Of a DNA stretch of 64,000 nucleotides, positions 1 to 9,074 are shown one piece after another. A program made the position numbers and the translations under genes. The notes beneath the pieces were generated by a model. The model searched no databases, was not told the origin of the DNA, and saw only the letters and a program-made list of their open reading frames with translations. Each line of letters begins with the position of its first letter. The stretch's first letter is position 1. This DNA is from JAYVFR01 sp043772945. GTDB lineage: Bacteria > Patescibacteriota > JACMRA01. The stretch covers positions 4,437-68,436 of the forward strand of contig JAYVFR010000023.1 of assembly GCA_043772945.1 (NCBI GenBank), written 5' to 3'.

Positions 1-55
1 AGTAGGGTTTTTTTTAATTGATTGAATTAAATTATCACTAATCATATAATAAAAT

Positions 56-1303
56 TTACAATGGGTTTTTTGAGACTAAAACAATTTTTTTGTTGTCCCA
101 ATTAGTTTGAATTTGGGTATAGACGTTTTTAATATCATCTACGCTAACGGACTGGAGTTTATTAGTAAATTCATCATATTTTTCTAGATGATTGTAATTT
201 AGTAAAGTGTTTTTACTAAAATTTAAGACAGTTTTTAGGTTGTCTTTGTCAACTAATTGCTTTTTTAGGATACTTTTTTTAAATTGTTCAAATCTATCAG
301 CACGAAAAACTTTTGTGAAATCATTAAATACTTCTTTGGATTCTTTTTCTATAATTTCTATTAATTTAGCCTCGGCTTGAAAATTTACGATTAAGCTTTG
401 AGTTGAAATATCGTAATAATAACTTATTCCATAAACCAGTTGTTTCTGATCTCTTAATTTATCGTACAATACCCCACCGTAATTTAAAAATAAGCTAGCA
501 AATATTTGGCGGCTAGCTCTATTATCAAATTTAATGTCAAGCGGAATAATGTAAGTAGCATCAACATGCTCATGAGCAAATTCGTGTACGATTGGTAGAG
601 TTTTGAAATCTAACAAAAGATTTGGTGGGCAGTAGTCTATTGGTCTAAAATGTTCTATTTGGCGGTTTAGGTTATTTAAATAATGTTGAATTAGTTCCTT
701 AGTGTATTCTAAATCAATGCCACCACCAGCAATAGAAATAATGATTTGACTGGTGCTTAAATTTTCTTTTTGTAGTCTATAAAAGTCTTCTAAAATAGTT
801 TGAGCAACTAATTCTGGATCACCGAGAGTTTCATGTAATTCTAGACTCTCCTTAGTGTAAACTTGCTTATTAACATCAAAATAGAGTTTGTAGTTAGGAT
901 CTCCTCTGCGTTCACTAATTTCCCTTAATACTATTTCTTTCTCTCTATCTAAATCAATTTGATCAAAAGTAGGTTCAAAGGCCATTTCACAAAGCATTTC
1001 TAGCATTTTTTTAAAATCAGATTTATGGCCGCTAGCTGTAAGGGCAAGTTTTAAACTGCTGGTAAAAGCATTTAAAGCAATAGATTCAGCATGTTCCCAA
1101 TCTTTTAGCTCTTCATGATTCATTTTTTTAGTACGGCTTGCAATGCAATGTTCAAGTAAATGTTTTTTACCACGGTCGTTTGCTTTTTCAAACCAGGAAC
1201 CCCCAGAAGTGAAGTTAATTTCTAAACTTACTAATTCTCGTGGTATATTGTATGAAAATAGATGTACTCCAGGAGCTGGTTGCTGATAATTAAATTCAGA
1301 CAC
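56..1303 (-). CDS. M16 family zinc metallopeptidase
   Basis: This 415-residue protein carries the inverted zinc motif HxxEH as H48-L-L-E51-H52, followed about 75 residues later by the REKEIVLREI helix that supplies the third zinc ligand in M16 peptidases (pitrilysin/insulinase/processing-peptidase family). The length fits a single M16 unit of two related halves, the second half beginning near residue 190. No signal peptide is visible, so it probably works in the cytoplasm on peptides or presequence-like substrates. It is the third gene of an apparent operon, starting 22 nt after rplM ends. The exact substrate cannot be read from the sequence. Confidence 0.9.
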   Translation of the reverse strand: MSEFNYQQPAPGVHLFSYNIPRELVSLEINFTSGGSWFEKANDRGKKHLLEHCIASRTKKMNHEELKDWEHAESIALNAFTSSLKLALTASGHKSDFKKMLEMLCEMAFEPTFDQIDLDREKEIVLREISERRGDPNYKLYFDVNKQVYTKESLELHETLGDPELVAQTILEDFYRLQKENLSTSQIIISIAGGGIDLEYTKELIQHYLNNLNRQIEHFRPIDYCPPNLLLDFKTLPIVHEFAHEHVDATYIIPLDIKFDNRASRQIFASLFLNYGGVLYDKLRDQKQLVYGISYYYDISTQSLIVNFQAEAKLIEIIEKESKEVFNDFTKVFRADRFEQFKKSILKKQLVDKDNLKTVLNFSKNTLLNYNHLEKYDEFTNKLQSVSVDDIKNVYTQIQTNWDNKKIVLVSKNPL

Positions 1304-1325
1304 AGTAGTGATTTTTATGATTGAT

Positions 1326-1775
1326 TTATACTATAGGTAACATTTTCTGAGTAATGTTATGGTAATCTCCTTTTAATAGCTTTAACCTTGTATTCATACG
1401 GACATCTTTCTGACGATTTTGTGGAAGCATACGTTTAATTGCTTGATAAAGTACTTTAGTTGAATCCATCGTCACTTGATCTTTAGCTAAACGAACTTTC
1501 AAAGAACCTACACGACCATTATCGTAACGAAAATATGGTTTCTTATCCATTTTTTTCCCTGTAAAAACTAGCTTGTCAGTATTAGTAATCATGACACATC
1601 CGCCCATATCGACCGAAGGCGTGTAGTCAGCTCTGTTTTTGCCCATTAATATTGATGCAACACGGGAAGCTATTCTGCCAACTGGCATACTAGAAGCGTC
1701 TATTGTGTACCATTCGCGATGTAATCCTAAAACTTTAGGTAGTGAGGAGCGAACGGAAGTATAAATTTGAGCCAT
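1326..1775 (-). CDS. rplM: 50S ribosomal protein L13
   Basis: The 149-residue product aligns along its length with bacterial uL13: REWYTIDAS and PVGRIASRVASILMGKNR near the N terminus, the VITNTDKLVFTGKK-type core and the late KRMLPQNR segment. It binds 23S rRNA early in assembly of the large subunit. It follows rplQ with a 54-nt gap on the same strand. In most bacteria rplM is paired with rpsI, which is absent here; rpsI must lie elsewhere or be rearranged. The N-terminal extension before REWYTID is a few residues longer than usual. Confidence 0.96.
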   Translation of the reverse strand: MAQIYTSVRSSLPKVLGLHREWYTIDASSMPVGRIASRVASILMGKNRADYTPSVDMGGCVMITNTDKLVFTGKKMDKKPYFRYDNGRVGSLKVRLAKDQVTMDSTKVLYQAIKRMLPQNRQKDVRMNTRLKLLKGDYHNITQKMLPIV

Positions 1776-1829
1776 GTTATTATATTATTTATTGTAATTT
1801 TATTTATTCAAAAGATATTTAGAGGATCA

Positions 1830-2186
1830 TTAATCAACCAATTTTACAAGGCTAGTGTCATATTGACTAAACTCGCGACTTAATTTGTATTGTTGAGTAT
1901 ATCCGCCATTTCTATCAGTATATTTTGGAGCAATTGTTTCTACTAGAATACGGGCCGTATCTTCGCTAAGGAAAGGACGAATTTTACGATAGGCTAATTG
2001 AGTATTATCTCCAGCTCGTTTGCACAAGGTTACTAGTCGTTCAAATCTAGGGCGAAACCACTTAGCGCGAACAGTGAAAGTTTTAATTTGCCCGTTTTTG
2101 ATTAGGCCTGTTGAAAGATCGATCCAGAGGCGACGACGTTCTTCTTCAGTACGGTGAAATTTTTGGGATTTTTTAAGATGGCGCAT
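1830..2186 (-). CDS. rplQ: 50S ribosomal protein L17
   Basis: The 118-residue protein begins MRHLKKSQKFHRTEEERRR, close to the bacterial bL17 signature MRHxxxxxKLxRxxxHR, and keeps the central TVRAKWFRPRFERLVT segment that corresponds to the KEAK-E-R-xVE-LIT part of the family. It sits near the exit tunnel in the large subunit. Normally rplQ closes the rpoA operon, but here it leads a short operon with rplM and an M16 peptidase, and no rpoA, rpsD or rpsK is adjacent. A TTGACA hexamer on the same strand (2295-2300) may belong to its promoter, but the -10 is not clear. Confidence 0.95.
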   Translation of the reverse strand: MRHLKKSQKFHRTEEERRRLWIDLSTGLIKNGQIKTFTVRAKWFRPRFERLVTLCKRAGDNTQLAYRKIRPFLSEDTARILVETIAPKYTDRNGGYTQQYKLSREFSQYDTSLVKLVD

Positions 2187-2467
2187 ATTAAATTTTTTTG
2201 TCTAAAAATTATTGATTTTAAGGATCAGGTAGTTATAAGCTAGTGAAACAGATAATCAGGCTATATCAGATAGCCAACATTAAAAGGGTTAATTTGTCAA
2301 TAGTTATGATTTTTGTCCATAATTAGGATGGGTCTGACTAGTGGTTATTGGTTTCAATTTTGCTAGATGGCTAAAACCTAATGCATTGACACAAAGTCAA
2401 CTTTCTGTTAGACGTGTGTATGAGCTATATTACATAGTTCCTCGTTTAATTTTTTTTAATTCATTTT
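2187..2467. other. Divergent intergenic region between rplQ and the GRDP-like gene
   Basis: I see no gene in these 281 bases. TTGACA occurs on the minus strand at 2295-2300, facing rplQ, and on the plus strand at 2386-2391, facing the gene at 2468. Neither has a convincing -10 at 16-18 bp. The region should hold both promoters and possibly an autoregulatory leader for the ribosomal operon, but no structured leader was recognised. Confidence 0.35.
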
Positions 2468-2893
2468 ATGTCAAACACTTCTTTATACTCTATAATAAAC
2501 AGCTGGAATTTGGATAAAATCCTACAGTTTACCAAACTAGAATATCCAGAAATCTCTAACGAAGCTTGGCTGGAAGCGCTAGGAGAATACCGAAACTACA
2601 TATACTTAGGAGTGGTTTCTGGTAAATATTTGCAAATCCCAAATAAAGTTATGGATTATATTTGGCACTCGCACATTCTTCACACCAGTGATTATCAAGA
2701 TTTTTGTTACACTGTTAATGATGGTAAGTTAATCCATCATGAACCATCTCTGTATGTTGAAACAAAGTTTAATGATGATTTCAAATCACTGTCAGCAACT
2801 TCAAAAAAATATTTAGGTTACAATGCCTTCGAAACTACTAAAAACTCTTTAGTAAAGAACCTTGTTTTTAGTTGCCCAGGTATCACGAATTAA
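2468..2893 (+). CDS. Glycine-rich domain protein-like (GRDP/DUF1399-like) small protein
   Basis: The 141-residue protein contains VMDYIWHSHILHTSDYQDFC, which matches the most conserved stretch of the GRDP-like family: V-D-x-x-WH-x-H-xx-T-xx-Y-xx-FC. The family is named for plant glycine-rich domain proteins, but short stand-alone versions occur in bacteria. The biochemical role is unknown; the conserved His and Cys suggest metal or ligand binding (inference). The start has no Shine-Dalgarno site. The 3' end overlaps the convergent methyltransferase-like gene by 11 bp. Confidence 0.6.
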   Translation: MSNTSLYSIINSWNLDKILQFTKLEYPEISNEAWLEALGEYRNYIYLGVVSGKYLQIPNKVMDYIWHSHILHTSDYQDFCYTVNDGKLIHHEPSLYVETKFNDDFKSLSATSKKYLGYNAFETTKNSLVKNLVFSCPGITN

Positions 2894-4085
2894 TTAATAT
2901 GTATAAAGAGTTGCTTTTTGTTTTGGATAAACTGCAGTTTAAGTTTTGATTAAAAATTTTACTTAAATACCAATTCACCTCTGGTCTTTTGATTACAAAA
3001 TGGCAAATATTTTCTGAAAATTGAAAGTCTAATTTGTAATTAATTTTACCGAAGTCAATGGTAAAATCACTTTTACAAGTGACGTAATATTCACTGTCGT
3101 CAAAAAAAACAGGTAGCTTTTCTTCTTTGTCGTCTACTACGTAATTAGTAATGCCTAGTAATTTGTAAATAAAATTCCATCTCTTTTTGCGAAAACCACT
3201 ACCTTTATAGGTAGTTTTTTGCTTTGTGTTTAAAGGGCTTTTATTCTCAGATTTATACGAGCTTTTAACAACAACATAATTGAACTTTGATACTAGTTGC
3301 AAGGCTCTGGAGAAATTATATTCCACATCAAGTGTGTTAAGAGTGCAACATTCTAAAAATAAGCAAAGATTAATTATTTTTTCTTCTACATTAACACTTT
3401 CTAAAAGAGTTTTTTGTAAACTATCTTGCTCGTAATCTAGTTCGTAACAAATCCCTTCAACTTTAGCCCATGTCCTAACTTTTTGTAGTCTAATTTGATT
3501 CATTCTAGGGCTTGCACAAATTGAAATATACTTTCCGAAAGCTTTTTGAGCTTTTAAATATTTAATCAAATCAATTAGGCAATGAGTTCCATAATCGTGC
3601 CCAATTTCCGCTACATTAATTTTATAACCTTTTTTAATTAAATCATCGCAAACTGTTATCAAATAATCACTAGTTTCTTTCTTGCTTAAAGTACTCACGC
3701 TTTCTGAATTCATTAATTCTTCTTCTACAGCATTAAAATACATATCGGCTCCTTCGGCAAAGTAGCTATATTTAAGTGGAATGAAATTATTAGCCTCAAG
3801 ATTGTATATTAAATCTGCTAACTGATTAGGTGTAAAAGTTTTGTATATATCATTGTTTGGCTTAACAACTGTATTTTGAGCTTTAGGTTTATATCTAGAA
3901 TTTAGGTTTTTAAGACGATAAATTAAGTCAATATTATCTGGAGTATTTTTAATAAAATATTTCCCATTAACTCTAGACAAAATTAATTTTTCACTTCCTT
4001 CTATGCTGCGCTTAATCCAATTAGTGACAGTAGATGGAGATACATCAAATCTTCTAGAAATTTCAATATTGCGTATAACGGTCAC
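2883..4085 (-). CDS. HTH domain fused to a SAM-methyltransferase-like protein (EgtD-like?)
   Basis: Residues 5-25 form a DNA-binding helix-turn-helix of the phage/MerR type (EISRRFDVSPSTVTNWIKR). From about residue 90 there is a larger domain with NVAEIGHDYGTHCLIDLIKY, which I read as a degenerate motif I of a Rossmann SAM methyltransferase; the YFAEGADMYFNAV stretch before it recalls the EgtD-like (Methyltransf_33) family. The usual acidic-glycine loop is altered, so catalytic activity is uncertain. The start is GTG at 4085, five bases after the upstream gene ends, suggesting translational coupling. It may be a regulator with a ligand-binding methyltransferase fold rather than an enzyme. Confidence 0.45.
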   Translation of the reverse strand: MTVIRNIEISRRFDVSPSTVTNWIKRSIEGSEKLILSRVNGKYFIKNTPDNIDLIYRLKNLNSRYKPKAQNTVVKPNNDIYKTFTPNQLADLIYNLEANNFIPLKYSYFAEGADMYFNAVEEELMNSESVSTLSKKETSDYLITVCDDLIKKGYKINVAEIGHDYGTHCLIDLIKYLKAQKAFGKYISICASPRMNQIRLQKVRTWAKVEGICYELDYEQDSLQKTLLESVNVEEKIINLCLFLECCTLNTLDVEYNFSRALQLVSKFNYVVVKSSYKSENKSPLNTKQKTTYKGSGFRKKRWNFIYKLLGITNYVVDDKEEKLPVFFDDSEYYVTCKSDFTIDFGKINYKLDFQFSENICHFVIKRPEVNWYLSKIFNQNLNCSLSKTKSNSLYILINS

Positions 4086-4090
4086 AACAA

Positions 4091-4558
4091 CTATCTAAAA
4101 TTAAATTTACGCATCCAGTATTGAAATTTGTCTTCCATCTCCTCTTCGTAATTCAGAACTTGACTCATTTGTACGACAAACTCGCTAATTTGCGTATCGC
4201 TAGAGTCAATATAGTAGTAGCTGTAAGGACGAATTGGGTTGTTGCGTCTGATCATAATTTCAATTTGATCGTCTAAGTCATTCATACTCCAAGCGTAGCA
4301 ATTAGACAAATCAATTGTTTCTTCATTAAAATTTAAAGTTTGCATGTCAGTGTCTAAAGTTAGCTGAGCAGTTTTGGCTGGGTTAACTAATATAAAAAGT
4401 ATTACAGTAAAACAAGCAATTGGTGTTAGTAGACTTGTGATATCTTTGTATAAAAATATATATAAGAGTAATACGCTACTCAAACCGATAAAATAAGTTA
4501 TATAAATGCGGTTGCGATTAATCTGTAAGTACTTATCCGTGGCGGTTATTGTAATCAT
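4091..4558 (-). CDS. Small membrane protein, two TM segments, unknown
   Basis: The 155-residue protein has a short cytoplasmic head, two adjacent hydrophobic segments (about residues 18-36 and 41-58) and a polar C-terminal domain with strand-like repeats, a layout seen in proteins with a PH-like soluble domain after a TM hairpin. I do not recognise the family. It lies between the TraG/VirD4-like ATPase and the HTH-methyltransferase on the same strand and directly precedes the latter in transcription. A part in the secretion machinery is possible only by position. Confidence 0.5.
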   Translation of the reverse strand: MITITATDKYLQINRNRIYITYFIGLSSVLLLYIFLYKDITSLLTPIACFTVILFILVNPAKTAQLTLDTDMQTLNFNEETIDLSNCYAWSMNDLDDQIEIMIRRNNPIRPYSYYYIDSSDTQISEFVVQMSQVLNYEEEMEDKFQYWMRKFNFR

Positions 4559-4657
4559 AAAATGATATAAGATTAGAGTTGTTTATTCAACACCAATTTT
4601 GACACACAATATATTATTTGTCTATATAAAAGCTAGTGTATGGTAATGATTTATTGT

Positions 4658-7372
4658 TTAAAAAAAGATTTTAGCACGATCTTTAATTTCTTGTTCAATT
4701 TCAGCTTTTGGTCTTCCGTATTTTTGCTTGACTCTTTCTAAAATCATTAATCTTTGTTCCTCAGCTTTTTTCATTAATTCACGATCTTTTTCGATCGCAA
4801 AGTATTCAGGGTAATTAGCCTGGATATTAAAAGGTGTAGTCCGCTGACCATTAACTAGACAAATAGCATTAAAAGTGTGAGCTTCCGGGTTTGCTATATC
4901 GGGTGGAGTTAGAGGAGTGAATTCAGTTTCTAAATACTTGGCATCGTCAGCACTGCATCGAAAAATTAGTTTAGTTGCACAATTTGCCATAAGAGAGTCT
5001 TTTATGCGTTCACTACCATCAACAATAACTTGTTTAACAAATTGGTGAGCTAAGTAGAAGCCAACTTTATACTTACGAATTTCCTCGAGGGCTTTAGGGA
5101 TGGCATCGAACAAAAAGTTTTGCATCTCATCAATATAAACAAAATATGGAGGTCTATCAAGCGGGTTCACTCGCTCGGTTGTGCCATCAAGATTGTATTT
5201 CAAACCATCACTTCTCCCCATGCCAGCCATTAAAATACCCCCCACAATTACCATACCTATTAGATAGGCTGAAGTTTCACCAATTAAGCCCTTAGAAAGA
5301 CTAACTAAAATAATTTTTTTGTTATCCATAGCTTGTCTAAAGTTTATTGAGCTTTTTTGCTGACCTATCATAGGTTTGATAAAATCATTAGTTACAAAAG
5401 GAGCGAGTTTACTTGTAATGTAAGGTATCATATTTTCAAGACTTGCTTCACCTCCAGCTTTCAAAGCTTCTTTTTCCCAAAAATCAATTACGTCCTGCTC
5501 GTCACACATTGCAAGTTTGAATGATCGGTAATCATCGTCAGTCAAAATTTTAGGAATTTCTAGTAAAGTAGATCCGCTTTCAGGGTGGGACATTACAAGC
5601 CTCATGGCATTTTTCATGTAATTTTCAAACATTGGTCCTCCTGTTTTTTTGAGATCATATAATTTATCCCAAATAGCAAAAAGTGTATCAATTACAAGAG
5701 TTTTTTGCTGGGGCTGTAAGGGGTCTGTTTCCATCATATTTAAAGCCAAAGGTCTATCTATCATTGATGGGCTGAAAACAATTACATCATCAATACGTTC
5801 AGGTGGAATTCTTCTTAAAATGTCATCGATGGCCTCACCGTGCGGATCTACTACGCAAGCTCCATTACCCATTTTGATGTCTTGTAAAATTACGTTGTTC
5901 ATCGTTACAGTTTTTCCTGAACCTGAACCGCCTAGCGAATAAATATGTCTAAACCTATCCTCGGTTTGTAAATATATGTCTTTGCGAACTCCACGAGCTT
6001 CTGCTCGCCCTAAGTATACATTACCTTTACCTTCTTCAGGTATCTCTAAAGGTATAGGGGGTCTCCTAGCTAGTAACCATTTGATGGCGCTGGTTTGTAC
6101 TTGCCATCCTGGAACATGCCAAAGAGAGTTAATTTCTTCAGTATTAATTATTCCTTTTTGATTTATATTCGGAGCTCTAAGAATGTAATCTTTAATGGCG
6201 TTATCAGTGTTGGTTTTGTTTTTTTTAAAGCTGTTGAAAGGTCTGATATCGTAAATTTGAAAAGCAGGTATAATATTATCCACAATTCTTTTGGCTTTGT
6301 CTTCAGTTTGAGCACTGGCAACAACTCTTAATGTAAACAAAAAACCTGGTTTGGAAGCTTTTGCTTCAAGTTGTTTAACCATTTCAACTTGCTGGGGAGT
6401 TAATTGAATACTTTGCTTTTGACCACTTAAATCTATTTCACGCTTATCTTTTTTATCAAATTTATCTTTCTCGTCTCCGCTATCGCTTTTACCTGATAAT
6501 GCATCTGCAAATCCCTTAACAATCGAACCTATAATTTTACCCCAGTTAATACCTTTATTGCCAGATTTTTTATTAAATAGCACTACTTCAGGGTTTTGTC
6601 CTTGTTGAATTTCAAGGGCAAATTTTTGAATTTTAGTTTGCCAATCACCATTTTTAATTGGTGTTAAAATTAATTGTATAGAAGCCGATTCTTCTTTTTC
6701 TAAGCCACTAAGAGCGTTTGTTAAACTATTAAGAGGATCATTATCAATTAGCTTATAAGTCTTAAATGGAAGAGCTTGAGTTGTTGATAAAATCATTTCC
6801 TGAGCATACACTTGGGATTCAGGTTTAAAAAATGATGTTTTTTCGAGTCTCGTTATGTGGGCCTTAGGATAAATACTAATCAATTGCTTCTCCATTACTT
6901 CTGCAATTTGTTCACGACAGATAAGCCAAAAACGGATTTGTTGATCAATAATTGTTATTTCTAAACTAAATCGTTCAAAATTTTTCTTTACCCAAGAGCT
7001 AGGGCTATTTTTGCTGTACTCTGACATTATGCTGTAAATCTGCTCGCCTACAGACAAGCTTTCTTTGGATTCTTTAGAACCAGCCGATCCGTATTCTTTT
7101 TGGATTTGTTCTGCACTTTCACGCGGGACGCTAATTTCAAGGATGACGCTATCTTGCCACTGCTCTAATTTAATTTTTTGAAAAAATTTCTTTTTATATA
7201 TTCTGAGACCAATAATTCCTCCAATTATAATGATTAATAAAAAAACAATTAAAAATATTATTAACGGTGTTAGATTACTTGTCCCAGAGTTACTTTGATT
7301 AGATAAACTTACCACTTTAGAGGTAATACCTGATACTGGTGGAGAAATTTGATATAAATCGTTACTAGCCAT
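4658..7372 (-). CDS. TraG/VirD4-like type IV secretion ATPase
   Basis: The 904-residue protein has an N-terminal membrane anchor (about residues 33-57), a long region typical of Patescibacteria homologues, and a C-terminal RecA-like motor with Walker A GGSGSGKT near residue 484 and a Walker B-type strand FVYIDEMQN near 743. The order TM anchor then ATPase, plus the late IFRCSADDAKYLETEF segment, fits the VirD4/TraG/TraD coupling-protein group (also annotated as type IV secretion DNA-binding domain proteins). It would couple substrates to a type IV-like channel at the inner membrane. The VirB4 homologue is at 10701-13133 and VirB2-like proteins are at 28-30 kb, so the system is split over several loci. 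Confidence 0.85.
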   Translation of the reverse strand: MASNDLYQISPPVSGITSKVVSLSNQSNSGTSNLTPLIIFLIVFLLIIIIGGIIGLRIYKKKFFQKIKLEQWQDSVILEISVPRESAEQIQKEYGSAGSKESKESLSVGEQIYSIMSEYSKNSPSSWVKKNFERFSLEITIIDQQIRFWLICREQIAEVMEKQLISIYPKAHITRLEKTSFFKPESQVYAQEMILSTTQALPFKTYKLIDNDPLNSLTNALSGLEKEESASIQLILTPIKNGDWQTKIQKFALEIQQGQNPEVVLFNKKSGNKGINWGKIIGSIVKGFADALSGKSDSGDEKDKFDKKDKREIDLSGQKQSIQLTPQQVEMVKQLEAKASKPGFLFTLRVVASAQTEDKAKRIVDNIIPAFQIYDIRPFNSFKKNKTNTDNAIKDYILRAPNINQKGIINTEEINSLWHVPGWQVQTSAIKWLLARRPPIPLEIPEEGKGNVYLGRAEARGVRKDIYLQTEDRFRHIYSLGGSGSGKTVTMNNVILQDIKMGNGACVVDPHGEAIDDILRRIPPERIDDVIVFSPSMIDRPLALNMMETDPLQPQQKTLVIDTLFAIWDKLYDLKKTGGPMFENYMKNAMRLVMSHPESGSTLLEIPKILTDDDYRSFKLAMCDEQDVIDFWEKEALKAGGEASLENMIPYITSKLAPFVTNDFIKPMIGQQKSSINFRQAMDNKKIILVSLSKGLIGETSAYLIGMVIVGGILMAGMGRSDGLKYNLDGTTERVNPLDRPPYFVYIDEMQNFLFDAIPKALEEIRKYKVGFYLAHQFVKQVIVDGSERIKDSLMANCATKLIFRCSADDAKYLETEFTPLTPPDIANPEAHTFNAICLVNGQRTTPFNIQANYPEYFAIEKDRELMKKAEEQRLMILERVKQKYGRPKAEIEQEIKDRAKIFF

Positions 7373-7458
7373 ATTTGATCAGAGTGTATCTAGAATTTTA
7401 ATTTTTGTCAGATATGGTGTTTAGATGGCTAGTGTAGGTTGAAATTATTATTTTTATT

Positions 7459-7535
7459 TGGTGGGAGAGAGCGGACTTGAACCGCCGACCGCAGACTTAT
7501 AAGATCTGTGCTCTAACCAACTGAGCTACTCTCCC
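7459..7535 (-). tRNA. tRNA-Ile with anticodon UAU
   Basis: On the minus strand the acceptor arm GGGAGAG pairs with CTCTCCC, followed by discriminator A and an encoded CCA. The D arm (GCTC/GAGC), anticodon arm (CAGAT/GTCTG) and T arm (GGCGG/CCGCT, loop TTCAAGT) are all intact. The seven-base anticodon loop is CTTATAA, giving anticodon UAU, which reads AUA. The body (TAGCTCAG, GAGC, GGTC before the T arm) resembles bacterial tRNA-Ile(GAU). Most bacteria read AUA with a CAU tRNA modified by TilS, so a UAU isoleucine tRNA is unusual. Confidence 0.93.
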
Positions 7536-7599
7536 TTTCTTATTCAAGAAAATTTTAAATAAATTAAAACTCCCTGTCAAACTTTATTTAAACTAGTTT

Positions 7600-8019
7600 T
7601 TAAATGCTTTTTACTTGAATTTTTTTAGCGGTAGCTCTAATGATAGGTATTTGAATTGTCAAAATTCCATCTTTGAGAGCAGCTTCTATTTTATCTGAAT
7701 TGATAGTTTCAGTTACTGGAATCTCTCGGTAGAAACCTCCCCAAAAACACTCGCTTAGTTGAGAATCGACTTCTGATTCAATATATGGTTTATTGCGAAT
7801 TCCTTTAATTGTAAGTGTATTGTTGTCGTACATAACTTCTAAGTCAGGAACAGCGACTCCAGCAATTGTTGATACGATATAAATCATATCACCGCGGCGA
7901 AACATATCGACCGTTAGTTGTGGTATTGATTCTGGCATCCAAGTGGCATTTGGGTCTAAACCTAGGTTATTTGCAGTAACAGACATAGTATCAGTTTGAA
8001 AATTCGTGCTAGCGAACAT
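7600..8019 (-). CDS. Small heat shock protein, Hsp20/alpha-crystallin
   Basis: The 139-residue protein has a short N-terminal arm, an alpha-crystallin domain from about residue 38 to 130, and the closing family motif ALKDGILTIQIP, followed by a short tail with IQVKSI in place of a canonical I-x-I extension. Such proteins hold unfolded proteins in a refoldable state and assemble into oligomers. It stands alone between two tRNA genes. A minus-strand TTGACA lies about 70 nt upstream of the start, so its transcript probably has a longer leader than most genes here; thermosensor regulation is possible but not shown. Confidence 0.92.
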   Translation of the reverse strand: MFASTNFQTDTMSVTANNLGLDPNATWMPESIPQLTVDMFRRGDMIYIVSTIAGVAVPDLEVMYDNNTLTIKGIRNKPYIESEVDSQLSECFWGGFYREIPVTETINSDKIEAALKDGILTIQIPIIRATAKKIQVKSI

Positions 8020-8102
8020 AATGTAATTTAATTAAGTAAATAAAATAAAGAAGTTTAAATATTAACTAATATGTGTTTTCTTTTTAGTTTTATGTCAAAG
8101 AT

Positions 8103-8132
8103 TTGACTTTTTTTAAAAAATTATGCTATAAA
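8103..8132 (+). promoter_or_regulatory. Promoter of tRNA-His
   Basis: TTGACT (8103-8108) and TATAAA (8127-8132) are separated by 18 bp, with an extended -10 TGC just upstream of the -10. The tRNA begins 12 bp after the -10. This is the clearest complete sigma-70-type promoter in the window. Confidence 0.75.
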
Positions 8133-8143
8133 AAATATTGTAA

Positions 8144-8219
8144 GGCGGATGTAGTTCAGTGGTAGAGCGCCAGTTTGTGGTACTGGTTGTCGCGGGTTCG
8201 ATCCCCGTCGTTCGCCCCA
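8144..8219 (+). tRNA. tRNA-His (anticodon GUG)
   Basis: The gene has an eight-base acceptor arm GGCGGATG pairing with CGTTCGCC. This includes the extra G at -1 opposite C73 that marks tRNA-His, and an encoded CCA follows. The anticodon stem CCAGT/ACTGG holds loop TTGTGGT, giving anticodon GUG. The T arm CGGG-TTCGATC-CCCG is standard. Confidence 0.95.
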
Positions 8220-8273
8220 TTTTAAATTTAAAAAATACAGCAATCAAATTTCTTAATTATCAATTTTTACTTT

Positions 8274-9074
8274 TTATTTTTTTATCATACTAACTAAATA
8301 CAAAACTAAGTTAATAATAATTACACTGCTGCTAACAGGAATATTCAAATTAAGAGCAAATAGCAACCCAGCTACAAACCCAAAAATAGAAAAAAAGATA
8401 CTGTAAATTAAAGTTTGCTTATAGCTTAACTGCAAGTTAATTGATGCCAAAGTTGGAAGAATCATAATTCCCGTTGTCATTACAAGTCCAATAATTGGGA
8501 GACCAATGGCAATAAACAAGCCTGCTAAGAATAATCCAAGAAAATTAAGTTTTTTGACGTTTATTTTGTTAACTGTAGCAAGATCAGCATCTAAGCTAAT
8601 TAAAAAAAAACTAGAGTAATTCAAGAAATAAAATATTAGAATAACGATTCCAATTAAACTTGTCGTGTATATATCATTCAATGTTACTGTAGTAATGCTA
8701 CCAAATAAATAGTTACTAAAAGTTGAGCTTAGATTTTTGGACTTGCTAATTATAATATTGGTAATTGCTAGAAATATTATAGTTAAAGCAATATTAATTG
8801 ATTCAGGAAATTTTTTTTGGCTTTGGTTTAATTTAGTTATACTAAAACTCATGATTAAACTTGATAGAATTGCAGTCAAAAAAATCGGAATTTTTAAAAA
8901 AACATTAAACAAAGCTATTAATAAAGAAGAGTGAGACAGCGTGTCAATTAGACCTGAATTACGCTTAGTAATTAATAGTAAACCTAAAATTGGTCCAATA
9001 CTTGAAAAGATTATACCTATTATAACAGTTCGCCAAAAAAACTCATATCGAAAATATTCAAGATATTCAAACAT
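8274..9074 (-). CDS. ABC-3 family metal transporter permease (ZnuB/MntB-like)
   Basis: The 266-residue protein is almost entirely hydrophobic, with about eight membrane segments, and carries the family stretches GPILGLLLITKRNSGLIDTLSHS near the N terminus and GLPIIGLVMTTGIMILPT towards the end. These match permeases that import Zn or Mn. It overlaps the ATPase gene by 8 bp and forms an operon substrate-binding protein - ATPase - permease. The metal, zinc or manganese, cannot be decided from sequence alone. Confidence 0.9.
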   Translation of the reverse strand: MFEYLEYFRYEFFWRTVIIGIIFSSIGPILGLLLITKRNSGLIDTLSHSSLLIALFNVFLKIPIFLTAILSSLIMSFSITKLNQSQKKFPESINIALTIIFLAITNIIISKSKNLSSTFSNYLFGSITTVTLNDIYTTSLIGIVILIFYFLNYSSFFLISLDADLATVNKINVKKLNFLGLFLAGLFIAIGLPIIGLVMTTGIMILPTLASINLQLSYKQTLIYSIFFSIFGFVAGLLFALNLNIPVSSSVIIINLVLYLVSMIKK

